In this document: positions 45,717-54,300 of the stretch, one piece after another
How the letters are laid out: each line of letters starts with the position of its first letter
How positions within the stretch are numbered: the first letter of the stretch is position 1
Source: Bacteroidota bacterium
GTDB lineage: Bacteria; Bacteroidota; Ignavibacteria; OLB7
DNA length: 64,000 bases
Direction: 5' to 3'
NCBI GenBank assembly: GCA_018266795.1
Contig: JAFDZV010000019.1
Location: 28,901 to 92,900 of the forward strand
Program-made: the position numbers and the translations under genes
The notes under the pieces: model-generated
The model's input: the letters and a program-made list of their open reading frames with translations, nothing else
What the model was told of the DNA's origin: nothing
Database searches by the model: none

Positions 45717-46169
45717 CTACCGACTTCCCGCCACCTCCATCACGTACGGTTCATCGATCGCATAGCGCACGGTGACGGAGTCGCCGGCTCTGTGGCTCGA
45801 GGCATCCACCGGATGCGCATACGGCCTGCCTGCCACGGTATAGAAGCAGTAGAGGATGTCGTCGGCAGTTGGAAGAATCGTTGGTGAGTTGCCCGGAGCA
45901 ACGATCACGCCTCGCGTGGTTCCCCAATGCCGGTTCAGGTCCGCATGGTTCATGGCTCTGGTTGCCAGCAGCGCCGCGATCGAGAGTGCGAGGAGCCCGG
46001 CCATGTAGAGCATCCAGCCGCGCTGGTTTCGTCCGTAGAGCGCAACCAGCGTGATGCCTGCCACCACCAGTGCCACACCGATTACCGCGAACGGCGAGCT
46101 GGTCCCACCGAACAGGACAACCAGAACGATGCCGCCGCATGCCGCTGCGGAGGCGATGCGCCACGCCAT
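45717..46169 (-). CDS. DUF3592-like membrane protein
   Basis: A 150-residue protein with two or three N-terminal membrane helices (residues about 8-70; IASAAACGGIVLVVLFGG, FAVIGVALVVAGITLVALYG, MLYMAGLLALSIAALLATRA). A small beta domain with HWGTTRGVIVAPGNS and LYCFYTVAGRPYAHP and SVTVRYAIDEPYVMEVAGSR follows. This pattern matches the DUF3592 type (a W..GxI..YxYxVxGxxY..VxYdPxnP fold), of unknown function. ATG at 46169 is chosen; the longer in-frame leader to 46283 translates a GTTCTTCG repeat. It is adjacent to three small secreted membrane-anchored genes on the other strand. Confidence 0.7.
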   Translation of the reverse strand: MAWRIASAAACGGIVLVVLFGGTSSPFAVIGVALVVAGITLVALYGRNQRGWMLYMAGLLALSIAALLATRAMNHADLNRHWGTTRGVIVAPGNSPTILPTADDILYCFYTVAGRPYAHPVDASSHRAGDSVTVRYAIDEPYVMEVAGSR

Positions 46170-46210
46170 CCGGCTTCGCGCCGGCGATATGATTCGCTTG
46201 AAGACGATGT

Positions 46211-46262
46211 ACTTCGTTCTTCGTTCTTCGTGCTTGGTACTTGGGACTTCGTCCTTGGGACA
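46211..46262. repeat. Repeat arm of the GTTCTTCG / GTACTTGGG type
   Basis: ACTTCGTTCTTCGTTCTTCG followed by TGCTTGGTACTTGGGACTTC resembles the left arm at 4008-4172. It lies just before the start of the DUF3592-like gene on the minus strand, like the copy upstream of the binding protein at 3997. A short remnant GGAACCAAGAACCAC is at 46363-46377. Confidence 0.7.
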
Positions 46263-46537
46263 CGTTACTTCGCGTCTTCTCAAGTGCTACGATTCCCAAC
46301 AGAGCAGGGATGCTGTCCCGTTGTATTCGAGGAGAACTACGGCAGGGCGAAACCGCGCGTACATGGAACCAAGAACCACAGCGAGCCGCGGTGAATACCA
46401 CATGGATGAGGATATGAGGCATCGCGGCGAGCATCCGAAGACCCAGGCGCCAAGTTAACCAACAGACCGCGCTGGAACTCGGTTGCCGGCATACTATATT
46501 CGCGGCAGCACCCGCGCCTCCGAATCATCGATCCATT

Positions 46538-47332
46538 ATGCGACTTTCCACGCCTCAGGAACCACTCACATCCCGAACGCCTCTCCTGCGAACGCTCTGC
46601 GTTCTGCTGTTCGTGGCCGGCATCGCGACTCCGGCGTTCGCACATACGTACACGTTTCCGGCGTACGATATCACTCTGGACCTTCCGGAGAGCGGGGCGC
46701 GATGGCGCATCGACACCACTACCCACATGCGGGCCTCCACGCACAGCGTGGTTCTCTGCAGGGGAGTGGCTCGCGACGGCGACGCGATGCTCCTGAACGT
46801 GACCACGGACAACGTCACCATGACCACGCTCCGCGAGGAGGATATTCAGGCCTTCACCCGCTCCATGATATCGAGCGGTGCGCAGTTCCTGGACAGTACG
46901 CGAACCACTCTTGCCGGCCTTCCGGCGTTCATGATCGATGCGCGAATGCATCTGGACTCCGGCATCGTTGCGAACGTACGTTCCTACATCGTGATCAATC
47001 ATGGACGCATGCACAACCTCATGCTGATCTCCAGGGCATCCGGGGCCGGCGTGGATTCGGAGCTTGTCCGTATCGCTGCAAGCATGCGATTCTCCTCGGT
47101 GTCGCAGAGCAGGATCACCGTTCCCGATAGTGCGGACGATGGGTTCAGCGCCGGGCGTATCGTTGTGCGCATGCTGATACCGGTTGCACTGCTCGGACTT
47201 GCAATCGGCCTGCTGGTGCGGCGTTCATGGCGGCGGCGCAATGCTGTCTCCGCCGAATCGGAGGATCAGGGGGACGCGTACGATGCTCCCGCGGATGGTC
47301 AGGCGGACGATCATCTTCATGAGCGCGGTTGA
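46538..47332 (+). CDS. Secreted protein with C-terminal membrane anchor, first of three tandem paralogues
   Basis: A 264-residue protein. A signal peptide (LLRTLCVLLFVAGIATPAFA, about 17-36) is followed by a globular domain (about 37-190). Its strand pattern is ITLDLPESGARWRIDTTT, DAMLLNVTTDNVTMTTLREE, AGLPAFMIDARMHLDS and AASMRFSS. A membrane helix IVVRMLIPVALLGLAIGLLV (about 205-224) then leads to a basic tail (RRSWRRR) and an acidic end. The expected topology is a periplasmic domain tethered to the inner membrane. No family name is recognised. The domain resembles small PsbP/DcrB-like proteins in its strand-helix order, but this is tentative. It begins the paralogue series and is followed 47 bp later by the second. 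Confidence 0.75.
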   Translation: MRLSTPQEPLTSRTPLLRTLCVLLFVAGIATPAFAHTYTFPAYDITLDLPESGARWRIDTTTHMRASTHSVVLCRGVARDGDAMLLNVTTDNVTMTTLREEDIQAFTRSMISSGAQFLDSTRTTLAGLPAFMIDARMHLDSGIVANVRSYIVINHGRMHNLMLISRASGAGVDSELVRIAASMRFSSVSQSRITVPDSADDGFSAGRIVVRMLIPVALLGLAIGLLVRRSWRRRNAVSAESEDQGDAYDAPADGQADDHLHERG

Positions 47333-47379
47333 TCGTGGACCCGAGTCCGCCGGAACAACTTCAGTCAACGGGCAGAGTC

Positions 47380-48141
47380 ATGAGATTGAACATCCGATTG
47401 CTTCCAATTGCGGCCGTGCTGCTCCTCGCCGGTGCAGTGCAGATGCAGGCACGCACGTTCACCAGCGCCACCTATCCATGCACGATCGATGTTGCGCCAT
47501 CATCCGGATGGATGGTTGATACTACCACGGCAACCGTTCCGAAATCCGACAAGGAAGCCCCGACCAGCCTCACGGTGTTCAAGGTGTTCGGCACATCGGG
47601 CAGCGCAATGATCGTCACCTACATCGAGGATAGTGGCGGCCTTACCGAATGGACGCGGGCCACGAAACAGAACTTCATCGTGGGCTTCCTGCAGCCCAGC
47701 GTTCAGCTGCTGGATTCCAGCGACGCGCAGGTTGATGGATATCCGGCGTTCCAGATCGCCTTCCGGGAAGCCGACGGCTCCGGATACGGCATCTGCGATG
47801 CGGTTCTCGTTGACGGGCATGTGATCCTCATCATCAGAACGTCCACGCATTCGCATCCCGAATTGGATAGTGCCCTCAGCGTGCTCTACAGAAGCTTTCA
47901 GTTCACCGGAAAGAGATCGGTGGTTTCATCGTCCGGTGTTCGCCGGCATCAATCAGACGATCCGGAGGGTGACGCTGCGTACCAACTGGGCTACCAGCTC
48001 GGCAAGATACTGTTCATTGCGCTCGGGATAGGTGGGGTGGTGGCCGTCGTGGTTCTGGTACGCCGCTCGAAGGCCCGCCGCGCACGTGAGAGCAGGGAGC
48101 AGGAGGAGTGGAATGTCGATGACCACACAACGGACGTCTGA
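47380..48141 (+). CDS. Secreted protein with C-terminal membrane anchor, second paralogue
   Basis: A 253-residue protein with the same plan: signal peptide (LLPIAAVLLLAGAVQMQA), then a domain beginning YPCTIDVAPSSGWMVDTTT and ending VLYRSFQFTG. A linker and one helix follow (LGKILFIALGIGGVVAVVVLV, about 210-230), then a basic tail RRSKARRARES. ATG at 47380 is preferred; a TTG at 47329 overlaps the previous stop and would extend the signal. The shared Cys/Ser-TIDVP-S-W pattern and the DGYPAFQIAFREADG segment line up with the first and third copies. Function is unknown. Confidence 0.75.
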   Translation: MRLNIRLLPIAAVLLLAGAVQMQARTFTSATYPCTIDVAPSSGWMVDTTTATVPKSDKEAPTSLTVFKVFGTSGSAMIVTYIEDSGGLTEWTRATKQNFIVGFLQPSVQLLDSSDAQVDGYPAFQIAFREADGSGYGICDAVLVDGHVILIIRTSTHSHPELDSALSVLYRSFQFTGKRSVVSSSGVRRHQSDDPEGDAAYQLGYQLGKILFIALGIGGVVAVVVLVRRSKARRARESREQEEWNVDDHTTDV

Positions 48142-48428
48142 AGCCGGAGTGCTCGGAGTTGGGCGTCGTTCCTCCGATCCGTGGCCTCCATGAATCGAGG
48201 TCATACCCATTTGTGGGGGGAGTGCATGCGCCGCTGAACGTTCTCGCCAGGAAAGTGGCGCATTATCGTCATGCATCCATGCCATTTGCTCGTTGGCTGC
48301 ATTTGCAGACACCATTCCGCTGAAGGAGTGTGCGTCGTGTGGGCACGAGCAGAGCGTACCGGATGTGGGGATGCCTGTGAGGGTGCGGGAGGTGCGGATC
48401 CGGCGGATCGTCAAGCAGGAGGTACGTA
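48142..48428. other. Gene-poor gap before the third paralogue
   Basis: A 287-bp stretch. The open frames here read as shadows. The only clear signal is a consensus Shine-Dalgarno AGGAGG at 48417-48422, six bases before the next ATG. No terminator or repeat of the intergenic families was seen. Confidence 0.6.
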
Positions 48429-49187
48429 ATGAAGCTATTCCCGGTATACCGTGAACGATGCATCAGGCTTTGCATCCTCCTGGTGTTTGGCCTTGCGCCA
48501 TGCGCCCTCCATGCGCGCACCATGACGCTCGAATTGTTTGCATGCAGCATCGATGTTCCGGATTCCAACTGGACAGCCGAAGAACATTTGAGTATCGATA
48601 CCGCCAAGCGCTCCATCATGATATTGAGCATGGAGCGAATGCGGCCGGCTGCAACGATCTCAATCGGGATGGGGTTTGCAAACCTGAGCTCGGATGTCAG
48701 TCCTGAAGTCATCAGAGGGTATGCCCGGACGCTTCAGAGGCATCATGAAGTCGTCATCGATTATGGACCGGACACCATTGGTGGCAGGCCGGTATTCCAT
48801 ACAGTTTCGACGAGGGCAAGCGCGGATTCGGAAGGCGGAAAGGAGCGTGTCTACCGCACCTTGATTCTGATGGAGGGGTATTGCTATATCGTCACAACTG
48901 TTATGCGGGGCAATAACCATCCGGAATGGGATGCGGACATTCGGCGAGTGATCGGAACACTTCGTATAAGCGACGAACGTACCACAACGATCGATCGATT
49001 CCGGGAGTCGATGGGAATTGCCCGGTACGATGGTGCCTACACGTTGTACAAAGTCATCAAACTTGCGGCGGGAGTATTTGTTGCGGCTGGATTCCTTTTC
49101 ATCATCGTCTGGATGTATCTGCGCCGGAAGCGCCATAGGAAAATCCTGAATCAGCAGTCAGGTGAAGAACAGTCGCTGCTGCCTTGA
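48429..49187 (+). CDS. Secreted protein with C-terminal membrane anchor, third paralogue
   Basis: A 252-residue protein with the same plan: signal peptide ending LAPCALHA, domain with FACSIDVPDSNWTAEEHLSI and GTLRISD, then a membrane helix LAAGVFVAAGFLFIIVWMYL and a basic tail RRKRHRK. It has the best ribosome-binding site in the window (AGGAGG, 6-nt spacing). The intracellular tail is short and highly charged in all three copies. Divergence among the copies is high, so the duplication is old. It is convergent with the OmpA gene at 49217. Confidence 0.75.
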   Translation: MKLFPVYRERCIRLCILLVFGLAPCALHARTMTLELFACSIDVPDSNWTAEEHLSIDTAKRSIMILSMERMRPAATISIGMGFANLSSDVSPEVIRGYARTLQRHHEVVIDYGPDTIGGRPVFHTVSTRASADSEGGKERVYRTLILMEGYCYIVTTVMRGNNHPEWDADIRRVIGTLRISDERTTTIDRFRESMGIARYDGAYTLYKVIKLAAGVFVAAGFLFIIVWMYLRRKRHRKILNQQSGEEQSLLP

Positions 49188-49216
49188 AGCTGCCGGAGTC
49201 CAGGCAGACTCAGCGC

Positions 49217-51310
49217 CTACTTCGGATTGGTAACCACCACGCGGACCGTTCGGCTCAGGAATCTTCCTTCAGGCGAGTTGCGGCTGTACGGCGCCTCCTC
49301 CGGCGCGGCGCCGCGAACCTGTACCGGCGTGCCGGTCGGCATGAACGACGCCACCTTCCGTGCCCGCTCCAGCGCAAGCGCGCGGTTGTGCTCGCCTTCG
49401 CCTACCTGATCGGTATAACCGGTGATCGAGAGACGCGAGTCCGGGCCGATGCGGTCGAGAATCGCGTTGAGTTCCAGCCGGCCTCGCCGCGTGAGATCGG
49501 CGCGATCGAAGTCGAACGTCACCAGCAGAAACTCCGCGCTGTTGTCGCGCTCGGTTGCCGAACGCGCCACGCTGACGGTTGTGTCGATTCGCACCGGCAT
49601 CGCCTTTACCGTTGTTGCAGCGCTGTGGCCGGAGCTGTCGTACACGCGCATCCCGTAACTCACCGTACCGGTCGAGAGCACGCGCTCCCGGTCCCTGTCG
49701 GTAAGGTGCCACACCGCCGTTCCCTCCGGTTCGCCGTCACCCGCAAGCGATGCCAGCGGCATCCCCTCCGTGGTAATCTGCGCGCGCCATCGTGCGATCC
49801 GCGAGGTGGAGGTGGCCGATATCCGGAACGGAATCGAATCCGGCTCCGTTATCGGTTCAACGGACCGCAGCTGCACCGGACGGTAGATCGCATCGTCGTT
49901 GAACTCCAGTTCCACGCGCCTGTTCTCGTCGCGCCCCTCGGCATACTCCTGATTGGAGGGAACCGCGGGGTCCAGCCGCGAACGCACGGTGATGCGTCCC
50001 GGCCCGATGCCCCACACGTCCCGCAGATACGTCGCCACCGTCTCGGCGCGCCTCTGTGCAAGCGCCGGCCTGGAGTCCTCATCGCGGCTGGTTGTGCCGG
50101 TGATCGTCACGCGGGCGCGCGGAATCGCCAGCATCCTTCCGGCGAAGATGTTCAATGTCCGGTAGTGGGCCTCTTCGGCATTGGAGGAAATTGTGTTCTC
50201 GTCCAATCCTCGAGCGGTGTTCGGAGCTCCTGACGGCTGTGGCGGAAGAGTATCGTAGCGCGATGCGAACGATGCCTGATTCTTCTCGAAGAAGATCGTT
50301 GGAAGGAGTGGGATATATCGCGCCACGATCTGCCGGCGGAACTCGATCGGCAGATGCTCCGCCGCTACGTCGATCGAGGCTTCGGCGGTGAATGGGCGTT
50401 CAGCGATGGCGGGGCGCTCGGCCGTCGGCGCCTCCACGCGCGCTGCCGCAACCGTGGCTGTGTCCAACGCTGTGGGGGCCGTCTCCATTGCAACCGGCGG
50501 CGGAGGAGCCGGCGAGGGGATCGCCATGAAACCGAGCGCCATCCCGATGCGGGCGAGCAGTGGTGACCATGCAGGCTGCATGTGCGTGAGCGCGAGGTCA
50601 GCACCGAGCGTCGGTTCCAGGAACATTCGCCTTCCGATCGGCAGCCGCCAGGCGACCGCGGCGCCGATGCCGGCGCGCATCTTCAGTCCCGTGAGCGTAC
50701 CGGTTCCTTCACTCATCTCCCGCTCCTGCGTCCGGTCGAGATAGTGCGCGTTCGATGGAGCAGTGATCGCCTCGCTCTCGCGAACGGAGCCGGAGATCGG
50801 GAGGTTGATACTCGGCCCGACGCGCACCATCAGATGGCCGCCCAGCAACATCTCCGCGGCGAGTTGTGCGCGGATCGAACCCATCGTGAATGCAGCCCGC
50901 TGCTCGGTCTGTACGGTGGTGTAACGGCCGTTCGTGTTGTCGAAGGCGTCGTAGGCAAGACCGTCGGTAGCCTTGAAGAGCGAGGAGATATCGTCGTAAC
51001 CGCCATCGATCTGTATGCCGCGCAGCCGCAGAAACGAGCCGCTCGTCTCGTGCGGCAGGACATATCCAATGCGAATGCCGATGCCGGGATGGAACGTGGC
51101 CGCCGCTCTATAAGTGTTGGAGCAGGGGACGCTACCCAGGATCGACTCCAATCTGCCTTCCGGCAGCGTCATCACTGCAGCCGGGGTCAGCGCAAACTCC
51201 CAGAACGCACGGTGCGCAACGGTATCCTCCGGCATCTGCGCGCGTGCGCGCGCAACCGGAATCGCCATCATCATCATGGCCATCAGCGATGGAAGCGAAC
51301 GTCGGTTCAT
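49217..51310 (-). CDS. Outer-membrane protein with two OmpA-like domains
   Basis: A 697-residue protein. A signal peptide (SLMAMMMMAIPVARARAQ) is followed by a beta-rich N-terminal half to about 270 and an Ala/Pro linker. A first OmpA-like domain lies at about 325-490 (IPLLPTIFFEKNQASF, RVTITGTTSRDEDSRPALAQ, YLRDVWGIGPGRITVRSR). A further beta region precedes the second OmpA domain near the end (LLVTFDFDRADLTRRGRLEL, LSITGYTDQVGEGEHNRALA). OmpA domains bind peptidoglycan, so the protein likely tethers the outer membrane to the wall. Two such domains in one chain are uncommon. The start overlaps the stop of the upstream 1725-residue T9SS gene by one base (TGATG), so the two are coupled. Confidence 0.85.
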   Translation of the reverse strand: MNRRSLPSLMAMMMMAIPVARARAQMPEDTVAHRAFWEFALTPAAVMTLPEGRLESILGSVPCSNTYRAAATFHPGIGIRIGYVLPHETSGSFLRLRGIQIDGGYDDISSLFKATDGLAYDAFDNTNGRYTTVQTEQRAAFTMGSIRAQLAAEMLLGGHLMVRVGPSINLPISGSVRESEAITAPSNAHYLDRTQEREMSEGTGTLTGLKMRAGIGAAVAWRLPIGRRMFLEPTLGADLALTHMQPAWSPLLARIGMALGFMAIPSPAPPPPVAMETAPTALDTATVAAARVEAPTAERPAIAERPFTAEASIDVAAEHLPIEFRRQIVARYIPLLPTIFFEKNQASFASRYDTLPPQPSGAPNTARGLDENTISSNAEEAHYRTLNIFAGRMLAIPRARVTITGTTSRDEDSRPALAQRRAETVATYLRDVWGIGPGRITVRSRLDPAVPSNQEYAEGRDENRRVELEFNDDAIYRPVQLRSVEPITEPDSIPFRISATSTSRIARWRAQITTEGMPLASLAGDGEPEGTAVWHLTDRDRERVLSTGTVSYGMRVYDSSGHSAATTVKAMPVRIDTTVSVARSATERDNSAEFLLVTFDFDRADLTRRGRLELNAILDRIGPDSRLSITGYTDQVGEGEHNRALALERARKVASFMPTGTPVQVRGAAPEEAPYSRNSPEGRFLSRTVRVVVTNPK

Positions 51311-54300
51311 CAGTCCAGTATCTGCAGGGTGAGTGACTTGATGAATCGCCCTGCACGCAGAACGCAGTAGTATGTTCCGCGTGCCAGATTGGACGCATCC
51401 AGCGGTACGATGAAATAGCCCGGACCCTGTTCGGCGTCAACAAGGCGCTTCACCTCACGCCCCGCTGCATCGTAGATCGTGAGCTGCGCATGCACCAGCG
51501 CCGGAAGCGTATAGGAGAAGCTCCCCGTTCTGGATGCCGGGTTCGGCTTCGAGGCGAAGGAGAGGAGCGAATCGAAACGGATCAGACGTCCCCGCGCATC
51601 GCAGAACTCGTTGATCGCGAAGCGGACGGAGTCCGTCGCGAACACGACGTTGCTTCGCATGAACGCGCTGATCGAATCGTAGCGCACCATCGTCTCCATG
51701 CTGTCACCCAGCAGCACCTCGAACACGACCTCCGCAAGCGTGCCGCCGGTGAAGCCGTTGGGATTCACCAGCCGTATCGTGGTGAGTCCGTCGGTAGTGC
51801 CGCGTTCATCCGGCGGCGGAATGAAGGCAGGAGCGACGCCGGCCTGCACGGCGGCTACCGAAAGCGGCTTCAGCAGCGTCTTGCGGAATCCCAGGCGCAC
51901 GTCCAGCGTGTCGAACGCCGCACCTGCCACATCGCCGGAGAGAACGATCGGATACCGGACGGTATCGCCCGGGCTTCCCGTTGCGTTCGCTCCAAGCCCC
52001 GCGGTCAGCTTCCACAGCTCCCCCTTCACGAATCCGGTCAACGCTACATCCAGCGAGTCCTCTCGATCGATGCCCCCGACGTTCCGGCGGTTGTAGCGGA
52101 TCCGTGCAATCCCGTCGCGCCGTCCCGTTGCCCCGAAGGAGCGGAAGCGCACGCCGATGGAATCCGTGCCGTTGGCCGCAAGGCCGTTCGGACTGCGAAG
52201 CAGATCGAAGTTCGATGCTCCGGTCACGATTGCCGCGCTCTCGATGGCAACGCTGTCCAGGAAGCTCGCCGATGCGATGGCCGCGGTAGGTGTGTTCAAC
52301 AGCCGTACGGTGGAGTCCGCCTGCGTTCCGGTGGCGAGCGTCCCGAAGTCCACGGAGTCGATCTCGGCGCGCAGCGCCTGATCGATGCCCGTACCGATCA
52401 GGCTGAACGAGCTGTCCGTGACCGTCCCTTTCCGGAACTGCGTGTAGGCGCCGTGTACGCCAACCGCGGTTGGAGCGAAGCGCACGGTGATCGGCACCGG
52501 TGTTCCCGGAAGCATCTGGAAGCTGCCCAGGGGCGACAGGATCTGAATCTCGGAGGGGAGTGAGGAGGAAAGCGCGTCGATCGTGAACGGTGACGCAGTG
52601 GTGTTCGTTGCCGTGAACGTGCTGTCGCGTATTGTGCCGACACGAACGCGGCCGAAGTCGATCTGGAACATCCCGTCGTACGGGCCATAGACGATCGGCA
52701 GAAGCGCGCTTGCGCCGATCAGCGGGATGTGCCGAACCGAATCAGGATTCTCGTCGAAGTAGACACGCAGCTCCGCGGTCTTTATTCCCTGCGTTGCAGG
52801 CTGGAAGCGAACCGCGAGCGGAGCGAAGGCGGCTGGGCCAAGTCCCGTCGGCGACAGCGGTGCAACCGGCGTGATGAACGCGAAGTCCGCCGCATTCGCA
52901 CCGGTGATCGTCATCGAGTCGATCGTTGTGCTGTCCAGGCAGAGTCCCCGGTTGCCGTTGAAGTCCGTGTTGCCGAGGTAGTTGGCGAGCGTGCTGTCGA
53001 ACGGGCCGGTGCCCTGGCGGATGCCGAAGTTGATGGTGGGCTTCGCCGTGTTCACGACCGGCGCAACGCCCAGGCCGGAGAATTCGACGCTCGTATCCGC
53101 GAGCGCATAGATGCCGCGCACCCCTTCGCCCCTGATCGCAACGGTTACCGCATGATCGCAGAAGGTGGCGGGGTTGAAGTCCACGAACATCTTCAGCGTG
53201 TCCCTCGGGAACAGGCGTGCCGGCACCGGATCCGTGGAGACATTCGAGAATGCGGACGAACCGTTCAATGTTGCCGATGCAACCTGGCCGCTGTCGTCAC
53301 CAATGTTGACGATGTTGATCCGCAATCTGCGGGACTCGCCCAGACGAACGCGAAGGCTGGTGCTTCGGTCCGGAAGAATCTCGAGGAGGGGATAGATCGC
53401 TTGCCCGGCAAGAACAAGCGTGCCATGACGTCCGCCGGTGGAGTAGACATTCAGAATTGCGTAATGACGATCGCGCCGCTGCGGGTTGAATCGAACCTTC
53501 ACTGCCGTCGCCTGCGACGGCGGCAGCACGAACGGCGGCTGCGGTGTGACGAAGGTGAACGACTGCGCGTCCGCACCGGAGATCACCACGGAGTCCACGG
53601 TGACCGGGCCTGCCTCACGATTGACCAGCATGGTTTCCACCGTACTGTCGCGCTGCGTGAGCACCCGCGTCGGCGCGAAGATCACGGAGTCCACGCCGGT
53701 CACCTTGCTGCCGCGCCCGGTGCCGATCAGTTGAATCGAGAACGGCGACGCATCCGAATTGTTCTCCAGCACGAGCCGCGCGATGTACGGTTTGGTTTCG
53801 CCGGGACAGAACCTGAGCGTTATCGAGGCGGAGTCACCCGGAGCCACCACCAGGTCCGGCGGGATGGAGGGGGCAAGGAGTGTGAACGCGCTCTCGTCCC
53901 CCGGCGTGCCTGCCGCATCCGGAATGAGCGCAGCGCTCACGATGCGCAGCGGCAGGCTGGAGGTGTTGTAGATGAACTGCGAGAGGACCGTATCACGGCA
54001 GGCTCCTGCCGAGGTGGAGGGGAACACCACCACATCCTTCTGCGTTCCTCCGGAGGCGCGTCCTCCATCGCCGATCAGATTCACCAGAAGCGGGTTGGAG
54101 CCGAGCGAGCTCTTCAGCTGGAGCGTGGCAGTCCGGACGCCTGCGCTGGTTGGCATGAAACTTACGTCGACGTCCTTCGCGGCCCCGGGCACCAGGCTGA
54201 ACGACGGCGAAGGGCCGTTGTACTTGAAGTCCGATGCATTCGGCCCGACGATCGTGGCGTCGATGATCTGCGCCTCCGCGTTGCTCGGGTTGACGAGAAA

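Noticed and set aside
47953-48414. Minus-strand 153-codon frame between the second and third paralogues
   Set aside because: It overlaps the second paralogue in antisense and lacks any recognisable domain.
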